DNA of 64,000 nucleotides from Methanosalsum zhilinae DSM 4017 (lineage in GTDB: Archaea > Halobacteriota > Methanosarcinia > Methanosarcinales > Methanosarcinaceae), in contig NC_015676.1 in assembly GCF_000217995.1 (NCBI RefSeq), positions 722,103 through 786,102 of the forward strand, written 5' to 3'. This document shows, piece by piece, positions 1 through 9,221 of the stretch. Positions within the stretch are counted from its first letter, which is position 1; each line of letters starts with the position of its first letter. The translations under genes and the position numbers were made by a program. Under the pieces are notes generated by a model. It was not told the origin of the DNA, did no database searches, and saw only the letters and a list, made by a program, of their open reading frames with translations.

Positions 1-1
1 T

Positions 2-1873
2 GTAGATATTGAGGATGAGTTTAGAAAATATTCTAATCTACCTGTCGAAGAGATCCCATCCTCACTCCTTAAAAAAGCCAAACGCATGGGTCTAACGGAT
101 TCACGAATTGCCGCACTTACAGATAAGACCCGTGAGGAGATTAATGATCTAAGGCGCAGTACAGGTATTTCGGTGACCTACAAGATGGTGGACACATGCG
201 CAGCCGAGTTTGCTGCAGCAACTCCTTATTATTATTCCTGCTATGAAACACAGTGTGAAGCAGAACCTACAGATCGCAAAAAGATACTGATAATTGGTGC
301 GGGTCCCATACGTATCGGTCAGGGTATTGAATTTGATTACTGTACAGTCCATGCTGTTTCTGCTATACGCAGTGAAGGTATTGAAACACATATCATCAAC
401 AATAATCCTGAAACAGTCTCCACAGATTATGATACTTCAGATAAACTGTTTTTTGAGCCCATTACCCTTGAAGATGTAATGAATGTTATTGACAGGGAGC
501 GCCCGTATGGTGTACTGGTACAATTTGGAGGACAGACTTCTGTAAATCTTGCACTTTCACTTGAAAACGAACTTAAAAGACGGCAGGATCTGGAAACTGT
601 TATTCTTGGAACATCCCCTGAGAGTATTGATATCGCAGAGGACAGGGAAAAATTCAATCAGATGATGAACAGATTGGACATAAAACAGCCAGATGCAGGA
701 TATGCAACATCACATGAAGAGGCATTGAAAATTGCATCAAGGATTGGATACCCTGTTCTTGTAAGACCCTCCTATGTACTTGGTGGCAGGGCCATGGAAA
801 TCGTTTATGACAGAAATGATCTTGAACGTTATATGCGGGAAGCTGTAAGAGTTTCTCCGGAGCATCCGATTCTGATTGATGATTTCCTTGAAGGTGCAAT
901 TGAGATTGATGTGGATGCTGTATGTGATGGGAAGGATGTTCTTATAGGTGCTATCATGGAGCACATAGAAGAAGCCGGAGTTCATTCCGGAGACTCAGCC
1001 TGTGTGATCCCGCCGCAATCACTGTCTGAAGATACACTATCCACAGTAAGGGAGTATACCCGCAAAATAGCTCTTTCATTGAATGTAAAGGGTCTGATCA
1101 ACATTCAGATGGCTAAAAAAGGAGATGATATATATGTTCTGGAAGCAAACCCTCGTTCAAGCAGAACAATTCCTTTTGTATCCAAAGCAGTTGGATTGCC
1201 TCTAGCAAAAATAGCTGCTCAGGTTATTATTGGCCATACTCTGAAAGATCTGGGATACACTCAGGAAAAAGAACCCTCTGTAGATCATGTTTCTGTAAAA
1301 GAGGTTCTGTTGCCATTTGATAAACTTCCTGGTGCAGACCCGGTACTTGGTCCCGAGATGAAGAGTACCGGTGAGGTTATGGGTATTGATTATAGCTTCG
1401 GTCTTGCCTTCTTTAAGGCACAGTTGAGTGCTGAGAACCTTTTACCACTTGCTGGTAAGGTATTCATGTCTATCAGGAATGAAGATAAGGAAAAGATGGT
1501 GGAAGTTGCAAGGAAAATGCAGAAAGTAGGATTGGAGCTTATGGGTACCCGCGGCACTTCTAACTACATGTCAGAACATGGGATTGAAATGGAGACCATC
1601 AAGAAAGTTCATGATGGTAGTCCCAATGTTATCGATATGCTCCGGAGAAATGAAGTTTCTCTTATCATAAATACTCCCACTAGCAAGCAGGCACGCAAAG
1701 ACGGCTATCAGATACGTAGAGCGGCTGTTGATTTCAGGGTGCCATACATTACCACTGTTCAGGCTGCAGTTGCAGCAGCCGAGGCAATGGATGCCATGAA
1801 GAATGGTGATATTATAATTAAATCGGTAAACGATTATAACCGGGAAGTATTGCAGGGCAGTTACAAGCAATAA
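2..1873 (+). CDS. carB: Carbamoyl-phosphate synthase large subunit, C-terminal part
   Basis: The reading frame is open from the window edge, so the 5' part lies outside; about 623 codons of a subunit normally near 1070 residues are present. CarB makes carbamoyl phosphate from bicarbonate, ammonia and two ATP for arginine and pyrimidine synthesis. Visible are the end of the first synthetase half, the start of the second half with its GAGPIRIGQG motif (nt about 296-325), the second ATP-grasp core with the EANPRSSRTIPF stretch, and a C-terminal MGS-like allosteric domain (GTRGTSNYMSEHG, then NTPTSKQARKDGYQIRRAA). The gene argG follows 106 bases downstream on the same strand, so two arginine-pathway genes are neighbours. 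Confidence 0.97.
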   Translation, partial: VDIEDEFRKYSNLPVEEIPSSLLKKAKRMGLTDSRIAALTDKTREEINDLRRSTGISVTYKMVDTCAAEFAAATPYYYSCYETQCEAEPTDRKKILIIGAGPIRIGQGIEFDYCTVHAVSAIRSEGIETHIINNNPETVSTDYDTSDKLFFEPITLEDVMNVIDRERPYGVLVQFGGQTSVNLALSLENELKRRQDLETVILGTSPESIDIAEDREKFNQMMNRLDIKQPDAGYATSHEEALKIASRIGYPVLVRPSYVLGGRAMEIVYDRNDLERYMREAVRVSPEHPILIDDFLEGAIEIDVDAVCDGKDVLIGAIMEHIEEAGVHSGDSACVIPPQSLSEDTLSTVREYTRKIALSLNVKGLINIQMAKKGDDIYVLEANPRSSRTIPFVSKAVGLPLAKIAAQVIIGHTLKDLGYTQEKEPSVDHVSVKEVLLPFDKLPGADPVLGPEMKSTGEVMGIDYSFGLAFFKAQLSAENLLPLAGKVFMSIRNEDKEKMVEVARKMQKVGLELMGTRGTSNYMSEHGIEMETIKKVHDGSPNVIDMLRRNEVSLIINTPTSKQARKDGYQIRRAAVDFRVPYITTVQAAVAAAEAMDAMKNGDIIIKSVNDYNREVLQGSYKQ

Positions 1874-1918
1874 AGCAAATGAGGGCTTAAAATGAGTTGC
1901 ATTATGCACTCTGGCCAT

Positions 1919-1931
1919 CTATTTTATATAT
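1919..1931 (+). promoter_or_regulatory. Probable TATA element for argG
   Basis: An ATTTTATATATG stretch lies about 50 bases before the argG start, in a 106-base gap between carB and argG. Transcription would start near 1955. An AGGATCTGA ribosome-binding site precedes the ATG at 1980. This suggests argG has its own promoter in addition to any read-through from carB. It is based on sequence pattern only. Confidence 0.4.
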
Positions 1932-1979
1932 GTACCACAACACATACAGACATTTTATGAGCTTAAAGGATCTGATATT

Positions 1980-3167
1980 ATGGTAAAAAAAGCAGTACTG
2001 GCATACTCTGGGGGTCTTGATACTTCAGTATGCATTCCCCTTCTGAAAGAAAGATATGATTGCGATGAGGTAATCACAGTAGCAGTTGATGTTGGACAGC
2101 CTAAAGAAGACCTGATGAAGGCTGAGGAGAAGGCTCGAAAGATTAGTGATAAGCATTATACCATTGATGCACGCGAGGAGTTTGTTAATGAATATATATT
2201 TCCCCTGATAAAAGCCAATGGGGATTATGAGGGCTATGTGATGGGCACCTCCATAGCACGTCCACTAATTGCGAAAAAAGTAGTAGAGATCGCCAGAAAG
2301 GAGGATGCATCTGCTCTTGCACACGGGTGTACCGGCAAAGGCAATGATCAGCTCAGGTTCGAAGCTGTTTTCAGGCTGACAGACATGGAAGTTATCGCTC
2401 CTATGAGGGATATGAACCTTACAAGAGAGTGGGAAATAGAATATGCAAAAGAACACGGTATACCTGTCACCGCAACATCAGAAAAACCATGGAGTGTAGA
2501 TGAAAATCTCTGGAGCAGAAGTATTGAAGGAGGATTGCTTGAAGATCCCGGATATGTTCCTCCGGAGGAGATCTATGAATGGACTGTTTCTCCTGAAGAT
2601 GCACCGGATCCTCAGATTATTGAAATTGGATTTGAGAATGGTGTACCTGTTTCTCTGAACGGGCAAATGTCTGGTGGTGTTGAGCTGATCGCTACTCTCA
2701 ACACATTAGCAGGTTCTCATGGAGTCGGACGTACTGATCTGATCGAAGACAGAGTACTCGGACTCAAAGCCAGAGAGAATTATGAACACCCTGCAGCTAC
2801 AGTATTGCTGACTGCCCACAGAGACCTGGAAAAATTAGTACTCACACGAGCTGAGCTAAAATTTAAATCTATGGTTGATTCACAGTGGTCTGAACTTGCC
2901 TACTTCGGTCTTGTAGATGAACCCCTGTACCAGGATTTGAACGCTTTTATCGACAGGACACAGGAAAGGGTATGCGGAACTGTTAAACTCAGGCTTCAGA
3001 AGGGCAGTGTATCTATTATGGCACGTACTTCTCCATATGCGCTGTACTCAAAAGAACTGGTATCCTTTGACAGTGAAACAATTGATCAAAAGGATGCAGA
3101 GGGCTTTTCAAAATACCATGGATTCCAGTCCAGGGTCTATAAACGCTTTGTAGAAAAAAATGAATGA
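1980..3167 (+). CDS. argG: Argininosuccinate synthase
   Basis: This 395-residue protein has the usual length for the family. It condenses citrulline and aspartate with ATP to argininosuccinate in the cytoplasm, the penultimate step of arginine synthesis. The N-terminal PP-loop AYSGGLDTS (residues 8-16) binds ATP; the family block [12 protein letters not shown] near residue 120 and [18 protein letters not shown] near residue 170 are intact. The ATG start is supported by an AAGGATCTGA sequence just upstream. It follows carB on the same strand, which places carbamoyl phosphate supply and citrulline use side by side. The 3' end faces a minus-strand small gene ending at 3183. Confidence 0.98.
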   Translation: MVKKAVLAYSGGLDTSVCIPLLKERYDCDEVITVAVDVGQPKEDLMKAEEKARKISDKHYTIDAREEFVNEYIFPLIKANGDYEGYVMGTSIARPLIAKKVVEIARKEDASALAHGCTGKGNDQLRFEAVFRLTDMEVIAPMRDMNLTREWEIEYAKEHGIPVTATSEKPWSVDENLWSRSIEGGLLEDPGYVPPEEIYEWTVSPEDAPDPQIIEIGFENGVPVSLNGQMSGGVELIATLNTLAGSHGVGRTDLIEDRVLGLKARENYEHPAATVLLTAHRDLEKLVLTRAELKFKSMVDSQWSELAYFGLVDEPLYQDLNAFIDRTQERVCGTVKLRLQKGSVSIMARTSPYALYSKELVSFDSETIDQKDAEGFSKYHGFQSRVYKRFVEKNE

Positions 3168-3182
3168 GAATGCTAATATTTC

Positions 3183-3302
3183 TCAGAAATTCTCTTCATT
3201 ATTTTCACTTTCATCTTCTGGCTCTGAAACAATTTCGAAATCACAGCATTTTTTATCATCTTCTTTTTTACCAAATAACCTGTTCAATAGCTTTTTAACC
3301 AT
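3183..3302 (-). CDS. Small Cys-Cys peptide downstream of the ArsP-like permease
   Basis: A 39-codon ORF begins with ATG at 3302 after an AGGAG ribosome-binding site nine bases upstream. The peptide has a basic N-terminus with several hydrophobic residues, a lysine-rich turn, one KKCCDFEIV segment with adjacent cysteines at residues 19-20, and a very acidic tail. It begins 61 bases after the permease stop codon on the same strand, so it is probably the last gene of that operon. I know of no function. The vicinal cysteines suggest binding of a soft metal or metalloid (inference). It could also be a non-functional ORF, but the good ribosome-binding site, charge pattern and position argue otherwise. 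Confidence 0.6.
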   Translation of the reverse strand: MVKKLLNRLFGKKEDDKKCCDFEIVSEPEDESENNEENF

Positions 3303-3363
3303 TTTTATATTTCTCCTGGAATTTATCTATATATTTATTGGTGGCTCAACTTTGCTGTTGTAC

Positions 3364-4269
3364 TCAGCTCAGGATGGAGAATAATATCCCACCTGATGTT
3401 GCAAGCACCATTACAGTGATTATGAATGCAATAACCAGCTTTCTATTAAATATTGCAGATAGCAATGAAACCATTGGTATACTTGCTCCTGAACCTCCAA
3501 TGATCAATGCCATTACAGCTCCGATTCCCATTCCTTTTGAAATAAGGACATCACTTATTGGTATCATTGTTTCCACTCTTATATACATGGGTATTCCGAT
3601 CAGTGCAGCAGCAGGAATGGCGATTGGATTGGATGGTCCTGCAATTTTTAATATGAATTCTTCCGGAAGATATCCGTAAATCAGTGAACCGATTCCTGTT
3701 CCCAGTAGCATCCATGGAAGCATCTGCTTGAATAAAGTCCATGAATCTCTAAAGGCACCTGCCATCTTCTGTCTGTGACTGCTCTGTATATATGCTTTTT
3801 TGCATGTACTTTGCCGGACTGTGACATTTTTTATTTCATCTTCAAACCCCAGTTTATTCCATACATATCCTGTAATAACTGCTGCCGGGAATACAATGAT
3901 AAAATATATTGCAGCTACCCTGATCCCCAGAAGAGCTATCAATAATCCCATGATAACAGGGTTAATCAGAGGGGATGCTATTAAAAAGGACATTGCAGCT
4001 CCAAAAGGCACACCTCCTTTAAGCATTCCAAGAAGAAGAGGTATTGTGGAACATGAGCAAAAAGGCGTGGTCATACCCAGACCTGCACCAAGACTGTTGT
4101 TTATTATCCAGTTTTGTGAGCGGCATGCAGCATTTTTTATTCTGTCAGGATGAACATATTCCTGCAATAATCCTATCAGAAATGAAATTCCAATAAACAG
4201 AATAGTCAGTTCCAGTGTAATTTTCAGAAAAAATCCCAATGTATCTTCCAGTACAGGGAAAACCATCAT
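3364..4269 (-). CDS. ArsP-like permease (UPF0718/DUF318)
   Basis: This polytopic membrane protein is about 301 residues long with roughly eight hydrophobic segments and a soluble loop in the middle. The motif FCSCSTIPLLLGMLKGG (CSCS at residues 71-74) and the repeat-like SGASIPMVSLL near the C-terminus are typical of the permease family that includes ArsP, a trivalent methylarsenical exporter. The ATG at 4269 overlaps the regulator stop codon as ATGA and has AGAGG just upstream; a start at 4287 is possible but less likely. It lies between a PadR-type regulator and a Cys-Cys peptide, which suggests a regulated metal or metalloid efflux operon. The substrate cannot be read from the sequence. 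Confidence 0.85.
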   Translation of the reverse strand: MMVFPVLEDTLGFFLKITLELTILFIGISFLIGLLQEYVHPDRIKNAACRSQNWIINNSLGAGLGMTTPFCSCSTIPLLLGMLKGGVPFGAAMSFLIASPLINPVIMGLLIALLGIRVAAIYFIIVFPAAVITGYVWNKLGFEDEIKNVTVRQSTCKKAYIQSSHRQKMAGAFRDSWTLFKQMLPWMLLGTGIGSLIYGYLPEEFILKIAGPSNPIAIPAAALIGIPMYIRVETMIPISDVLISKGMGIGAVMALIIGGSGASIPMVSLLSAIFNRKLVIAFIITVMVLATSGGILFSILS

Positions 4270-4634
4270 TTTTCCTCTTTCTGGCACAGTTTTTCATGGA
4301 CATCCAGCAGTGCCTGAGCAGTTTCTTTCCATGCCTCAAGACCAGTGCAGCATGCTCTTTTTCCTTTTTCAGTTAGGGTGCAGACTTTACGGCTTCGACC
4401 ACTCACAGTCTCTTTTTTGCAGATAATATATCCTTCTTTTTCAAATTCTTTCAGAACCGGATACAGTGTTCCTTCAGTCGGTGCACAGCATCCATTTGTC
4501 ATTCTGGATATTTTCCTGGATATCTCATAACCGTGCAGTGGCTCATCATAAAGAACTCGGAGTATAAAGAGTCTTGAAAGACTGATTTTTATCAGTCCGT
4601 TCCAGTATTTTTTATCCAGGTAATCATTGCTCAA
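4266..4634 (-). CDS. PadR-family transcriptional regulator, cysteine-rich
   Basis: This 122-residue protein has the PadR winged-helix signature: FILRVLYDEPLHGYEISRKI (about residues 23-42), then TEGTLYPVLKEFEKEGYI (53-70) and a basic wing. It is unusual in its cysteines: adjacent pairs at 49-50 (NGCCAPTEG) and 95-96 (RACCTG), plus Cys72, 85 and 117. Pairs placed next to the recognition region suggest sensing of a thiophilic metal or metalloid, or of redox state (inference). The start is TTG at 4634, supported by AGGTGA seven to nine bases upstream. It is the first gene of an operon with the permease, overlapping it by ATGA. An inverted repeat in its own promoter suggests autoregulation. Confidence 0.85.
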   Translation of the reverse strand: MSNDYLDKKYWNGLIKISLSRLFILRVLYDEPLHGYEISRKISRMTNGCCAPTEGTLYPVLKEFEKEGYIICKKETVSGRSRKVCTLTEKGKRACCTGLEAWKETAQALLDVHEKLCQKEEK

Positions 4635-4665
4635 CTTTGTATCACCTCTGTATATTCGAGCATCA

Positions 4666-4715
4666 ATACATTGTTATCCAATGCATCAAATATCAATGTA
4701 TACGGATATATAAGC
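4666..4715 (-). promoter_or_regulatory. Promoter and candidate operator of the PadR-permease operon
   Basis: On the minus strand a TTATATA element (4713-4707) would place the transcript start near 4687. Around that point lies an inverted repeat ATACATTG (4666-4673) / CAATGTAT (4694-4701), with a related CAATGCAT copy between the arms (about 4679-4686). Arms overlapping the start site fit a repressor site for the PadR protein encoded downstream. The assignment is by position and symmetry only. Confidence 0.5.
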
Positions 4716-4892
4716 CTGATGCTTTTTCCAGCATTCAAGCCTAAAGTTCTATTTGTAGAATTTATAGCAAAAGAGTGACATAACCTTCATGATCTGAAAT
4801 ATGGAAATGAATAGAGAAATTTTATAAAAGAACAAATAAATAGAAAAAGGTCGGACTTACGCCTGCATAAAATCTAAACTCGGTCAGTTAGC

Positions 4893-5477
4893 ATGCACTC
4901 AAATACTATTTTACAGGAATTTATCCGAAAAAGTATCCATCTTACCTCAGTTGTAATTGTGATCGTTTATTTTTATGCCGGAAAGAATGCTGTCATGGGA
5001 ATGTTGATTCTTTTTTTACTCCTATTTCTGATTATTGAAAATGGGAGGTTAAAGTACAATATAAGCATTCCTCTTTTGCAGTCTCTGTTTAGAAAAAATG
5101 AAATATCTCATCCGGCTGGTCATATTTACTTTATAATTGGGGCGATAATCTCCATTTCGATCTTCAGTTATGAGATTGCCTCGGCTGCAATTCTGATGGC
5201 TACTTTTGGAGATTTGACTGCAGCACTTATTGGAAAAAAATATGGTAGAACAAAGATATTTCACGGTCCAAAATCGCTGGAAGGAAGTTTGAGTGCATTG
5301 ATAGTTAATTTTGTTATTGGATACCTGTTCCTTGGAGGCTGGCCTGTTGCACTCATTATGGCATTATCTGCAACAATTGCAGAGCTGTGGTTTACACATG
5401 TAGACGATAATCTGGCAATTCCAATATTTTCAGGTTCAGTAGGGTATGTTGCAGTTTTCATTATTTCAAATATCTAG
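4893..5477 (+). CDS. Dolichol kinase-like membrane protein (SEC59/DGK1 family)
   Basis: This 194-residue protein is almost entirely hydrophobic with about seven membrane segments. The segment with GDLTAALIGKKYGRTKI followed by GPKSLEGSL (about residues 109-133) matches the CTP-dependent polyprenol/diacylglycerol kinase family. Such enzymes phosphorylate dolichol for N-glycosylation or related isoprenoid lipids in archaeal membranes. It is a single gene: upstream is the divergent PadR operon and downstream, 100 bases away, is citrate synthase. A TATA-like AATTTTATAAAAG lies near 4817. The exact lipid substrate is not visible. Confidence 0.8.
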   Translation: MHSNTILQEFIRKSIHLTSVVIVIVYFYAGKNAVMGMLILFLLLFLIIENGRLKYNISIPLLQSLFRKNEISHPAGHIYFIIGAIISISIFSYEIASAAILMATFGDLTAALIGKKYGRTKIFHGPKSLEGSLSALIVNFVIGYLFLGGWPVALIMALSATIAELWFTHVDDNLAIPIFSGSVGYVAVFIISNI

Positions 5478-5577
5478 TTGTAGTTGTTACAGTGACCAAT
5501 GCTGCAATTATTTATTATATTAGAACGTTATATATAATCTATAACCAGTGAAACTTATATATTTCTGGAGGTAGAGG

Positions 5578-6693
5578 GTGGATAACCGCAAAAAAGGTTT
5601 AGAGGATGTTATTGCCGTTGAAACAAAGATCGCCTATATTGATGGAATTAAAGGGATACTGGCATACAGAGGCATAAACGTAGCTGATCTAATGGATTAC
5701 TCCTATGAAGAAGTATCCCATTTGTTACTTAAAGGCTATCTGCCTGATGAAAGTGAACTCTCAGACTACATAACAACCCTGAGGAATGAAAGAGAGCTGG
5801 ATTCTGGTGTAATAGATATATTGAGGATATGCAATAAACAGGCGGATGCCATGGATGTTTTAAGGACTGCGGTTTCTTACATTTCCCAATATGATGCTGA
5901 TTATAATGACAATTCTGTAGATGCGAATACCAGAAAAGCTGTTAAAATGATTGCTAAATTTCCAACTATAGTTGCTGCATTTTATAGAATAATAAACGGC
6001 CTTGAACCAGTTTCTCCTGATTCTGAGCTTGGACATGGTGCAAATTTCTTATATATGCTTAAAGGGACCCGGCCAACAGAGCTTGAAGCAGAGATTATGG
6101 AAAAGGATCTGATACTGAGCGCTGAACATGGACTCAATGCCTCCACATTTGCTTCAAGGATAACTGCATCCACACTTTCAGATATACATTCTGCTATAAT
6201 CTCCGGTATCTGTACCCTCAAGGGCCCATTGCATGGAGGAGCCAGACTCGGGGCTATGAATATGCTTGATGAAATCGGATCCATAGATAATGTTGAGAAT
6301 TTTGTGGAAGAATGTATCATAGCCAAAAAAAGAATTGCAGGTTTTGGTCACCGGGTTTACAAGACCTATGACCCAAGGGCCAGAGTATATCGCAATCTTG
6401 CAAAAGAACTTTCGTATGAAGATGCCGAAAATGGATGGTATGAGATTGCAGAGAGACTTGAGGATGTGGTCAACAGGGAATTTGTTAAAAAAAGTGCAAA
6501 AATCATTTATCCAAATGTTGATTTTTATGCTGCTGTTGCCTATAAGTATCTAAGCATCCCTGCTCAGCTATCCACTTCCATATTTGCTCTTGGAAGAGTA
6601 GCAGGATGGACGTCTCATTGTCTTGAGCAATATGAAGATAATAGATTGATAAGACCTCGGGCCAAGTTCATCTGGAGAATTTATGACAAATGA
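5578..6693 (+). CDS. gltA: Citrate synthase
   Basis: This 371-residue protein has the length of compact archaeal citrate synthases. It condenses oxaloacetate and acetyl-CoA. The catalytic residues sit where the family has them: His near 219 in GPLHGGA, His258 in GFGHRVYKTYDPRA and Asp315 in PNVDFY; a further His near 153 lies in LGHGANF. The start is GTG at 5578, preceded by GGAGGTAGAG. In methanogens this enzyme would feed an incomplete oxidative branch to 2-oxoglutarate and glutamate (family knowledge). A glutamate/dicarboxylate symporter gene follows directly. A 2-methylcitrate synthase role is formally possible, but no related prp genes are present here. Confidence 0.9.
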   Translation: MDNRKKGLEDVIAVETKIAYIDGIKGILAYRGINVADLMDYSYEEVSHLLLKGYLPDESELSDYITTLRNERELDSGVIDILRICNKQADAMDVLRTAVSYISQYDADYNDNSVDANTRKAVKMIAKFPTIVAAFYRIINGLEPVSPDSELGHGANFLYMLKGTRPTELEAEIMEKDLILSAEHGLNASTFASRITASTLSDIHSAIISGICTLKGPLHGGARLGAMNMLDEIGSIDNVENFVEECIIAKKRIAGFGHRVYKTYDPRARVYRNLAKELSYEDAENGWYEIAERLEDVVNREFVKKSAKIIYPNVDFYAAVAYKYLSIPAQLSTSIFALGRVAGWTSHCLEQYEDNRLIRPRAKFIWRIYDK

Positions 6694-6732
6694 TTCTTTT
6701 ATTTCTCTTTGATGATGTGATCCAGTGATGAT

Positions 6733-8205
6733 ATGCCGATAAAGATCAGACCCCAGGAATCTCTGAAGTTGATACATCCCAGATCACTCAAGTATATGAG
6801 CAAGTATCTGCAATCACTGGTTGAGGGCAGACTATGGCTTAAAATTTTTATAGGGATGTTTCTTGGAATTGCTGTAGGACTATTGCTTGGACCCACCTAC
6901 GGTCTTGTAGATCCGGTAACTGCCACTATACTTGGTGAATGGCTTGCGTTACCAGGGTACATTTTCCTTGGTCTTTTACAAATGATTGTAATACCTCTGG
7001 TATTTGCATCGATTATAAGGGGAATTGCTGCAGGAGAGGATATAGAACAGCTTAAAAAAGTTGGTCTTAGAGTCGTAGGCTATTTTCTGATCACCACTGT
7101 AATTGCTGTATTCATAGGATTGGGGCTGGCCACTACAATACAGCCAGGACAGTACATTAGCAGTGATGCTGTAAGGGCCACAATGGGAGACGTGGTGGCA
7201 CCGGTGGATGTAGTAGAGAATGAAATAAGCAATTCTGTTATAGTATCAATTCCAATGCAGATTGGATCACTTCTTCCTACAAATCCATTGGCTGCAATGG
7301 TATCAGGGCAGATGCTTCAGGTGGTCCTTTTTTCCATAATCGTAGGTATTGCTCTTGTTTCAATGGCTCCTCAGCAGTCAAAGCCATTGCTGGATCTACT
7401 TGGATCTGTTCAGGAAGTATCGATGCTGGTTGTAAAATGGAGTATGCTACTGGCTCCGTTTGCTGTTTTTGGGCTTCTGGCAAAATTTACTCTAAACATT
7501 GGTATTGAGGCACTGCTGGGAATGACTGTTTATGTAGGAACTGTTCTACTTGGTTTATTGTTGCTGTTTTCTCTATATATGCTTATTCTGTATATAGTTG
7601 CCAGTATGAATCCCTTTGTTTTTCTAAGATCAGTACATGATGTTCTTCTTCTTGCATTTTCAACATCAAGTTCTGCAGCAGTAATGCCACTGTCTATTAA
7701 AACGGCTGAAGACAAATTGGGAGTTAGACCTTCTGTATCTCAATTTGTTGTTCCTCTGGGTGCGACTATTAATATGAATGGTACGGCTCTCTATCAGGGT
7801 GTGGCAGCTGTATTCCTGGCTCAGGTATTTGGTGTGGATCTTGGCTTTGGTGAGATGTTATTGATTGTTATTACAGTTGTTGCAGCATCAATAGGTACGC
7901 CTGCAACACCAGGTGTTGGTATTGTAATACTTGCAATGATACTTACCAGTGTGGGAATTCCTGCAAGCGGAATTGCTCTGATAATCGGTGTTGACCGTAT
8001 TCTTGATATGAGTCGTACATCTGTTAATGTTGCAGGTGATCTTGTAGCATGTTCTGTGATGGAAAAATGGGTTGGTGGCGAAAAAAGTGTTCTTGATGAG
8101 ATTGCTCAGGAGCAGGACCTGGAACAGAAAAGAGAACTTATTGATGAAGATGTGATCATCGATTCCAGCAATGTTATCGCTGATGACGGAACAGCATCTG
8201 TTTAA
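6733..8205 (+). CDS. Dicarboxylate/amino acid:cation symporter (DAACS, GltP/GltT type)
   Basis: This 490-residue membrane protein is slightly longer than the usual 420-450 because of N- and C-terminal extensions. Diagnostic motifs are present in order: the serine-rich SSSAAVMPLS loop, NMNGTALYQGVAAVFLAQ, GTPATPGVGIVILAM and DMSRTSVNVAGDL, which carry the substrate- and cation-binding residues in GltPh and its relatives. It imports glutamate, aspartate or C4-dicarboxylates with Na+ or H+. An alternative start is ATG at 6796, which would remove a charged N-terminal stretch. It follows citrate synthase by 39 bases and may be co-transcribed, pairing 2-oxoglutarate/glutamate synthesis with uptake. 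The C-terminal acidic tail is of unknown role. Confidence 0.92.
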   Translation: MPIKIRPQESLKLIHPRSLKYMSKYLQSLVEGRLWLKIFIGMFLGIAVGLLLGPTYGLVDPVTATILGEWLALPGYIFLGLLQMIVIPLVFASIIRGIAAGEDIEQLKKVGLRVVGYFLITTVIAVFIGLGLATTIQPGQYISSDAVRATMGDVVAPVDVVENEISNSVIVSIPMQIGSLLPTNPLAAMVSGQMLQVVLFSIIVGIALVSMAPQQSKPLLDLLGSVQEVSMLVVKWSMLLAPFAVFGLLAKFTLNIGIEALLGMTVYVGTVLLGLLLLFSLYMLILYIVASMNPFVFLRSVHDVLLLAFSTSSSAAVMPLSIKTAEDKLGVRPSVSQFVVPLGATINMNGTALYQGVAAVFLAQVFGVDLGFGEMLLIVITVVAASIGTPATPGVGIVILAMILTSVGIPASGIALIIGVDRILDMSRTSVNVAGDLVACSVMEKWVGGEKSVLDEIAQEQDLEQKRELIDEDVIIDSSNVIADDGTASV

Positions 8206-8289
8206 TAAGTATACTAAACTAATGGTTACGAAAATCTATTTCATCCTTTATTCTTATAGATGAACTATTTAGATATGGGGGTTTGAAAA

Positions 8290-9195
8290 ATAAAAATTGC
8301 AATTTTGTCAGAAAATAAAAATTTATACTCTACCAAAAGACTTGTGGAAGTTGCACAAAAAAGAGGTCATGAGGTAATTGTAATCAACACTCTCAGGTGT
8401 TATATGAATATAACTTCCAGAAAACCAAGTATTCACTATAGAGGTGAGATCTTACCGGCATTTGATGCAGTAATTCCGCGTATAGGTCATTCCATTTCCT
8501 TTTACGGAGCTTCAGTGGTACGTCAGTTTGAGATGATGAATGTTTTCTGTTTGAATGAATCTGTGGCTATAACACGTGCCAGAGATAAACTGAGATCTCT
8601 GCAATTACTTTCAAGAAAAGGCATTGGATTGCCGGTTACAGGTTTTGCTCATTCTCCGGATGATATTGAAGATCTCGTAAAAATGGTTGGAGGCCCTCCT
8701 CTGGTTATCAAGCTTTTGGAAGGTACACAGGGTATAGGTGTTGTCCTTGCAGAAACCAGAAGTGCTGCAAGAAGTGTTATTGAAGCTTTTCTGGAGATGA
8801 AAGTCAATATAATGGTACAGGAATATATACGGGAGTCCGGAGGGGCGGATATACGCTGTTTTGTAGTTGGAAACAAAGTAATTGCTTCAATGATGAGACA
8901 GGCAGTACCAGACGAGTTTCGTTCAAATATCCATCGGGGAGGAACTGGTAAATCTGTGAAACTAACATCTGAAGAACGCAAGACTGCTGTCCAGGCTGCA
9001 AAGATAATGGGTCTTAATGTGGCAGGAATTGATATACTCCGGTCCCAGAGAGGTCCACTTGTAATTGAAGTAAATGCATCTCCTGGACTTGGAGGTATTG
9101 AAAGTTCAACAGGTAAGGATGTTGCAGGAGCAATAATTGAATTTATAGAAAAGAATGCAAAACCCGGAAAAACACGTACAAAGGGTAAAGGTTAA
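8290..9195 (+). CDS. rimK: RimK-type ATP-grasp amino acid ligase
   Basis: The protein is very similar along its whole length to bacterial RimK, which adds glutamates to the C-terminus of ribosomal protein S6. Shared blocks include [59 protein letters not shown] and [14 protein letters not shown]. RimK begins MKIAILS; here the matching codons start with ATA at 8290 (then KIAILS), a stop codon lies two codons upstream, and GGGGGT sits eight bases before. The first standard start would be TTG at 8305, which would delete the first beta strand. The aspartoacylase-like gene follows 26 bases later, probably in one operon. The substrate in an archaeon is unknown, because archaeal S6 is absent; MptN/CofF-type activity is an alternative. 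Confidence 0.88.
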   Translation: MKIAILSENKNLYSTKRLVEVAQKRGHEVIVINTLRCYMNITSRKPSIHYRGEILPAFDAVIPRIGHSISFYGASVVRQFEMMNVFCLNESVAITRARDKLRSLQLLSRKGIGLPVTGFAHSPDDIEDLVKMVGGPPLVIKLLEGTQGIGVVLAETRSAARSVIEAFLEMKVNIMVQEYIRESGGADIRCFVVGNKVIASMMRQAVPDEFRSNIHRGGTGKSVKLTSEERKTAVQAAKIMGLNVAGIDILRSQRGPLVIEVNASPGLGGIESSTGKDVAGAIIEFIEKNAKPGKTRTKGKG

Positions 9196-9221
9196 AAAAA
9201 GGTAAAGGCAGAAATGTAAAC

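Noticed and set aside
3160-3679. Two plus-strand ORFs after argG
   Set aside because: They run antisense to the Cys-Cys peptide gene and the permease. Their hydrophobic sequence is a reflection of the membrane protein on the other strand.
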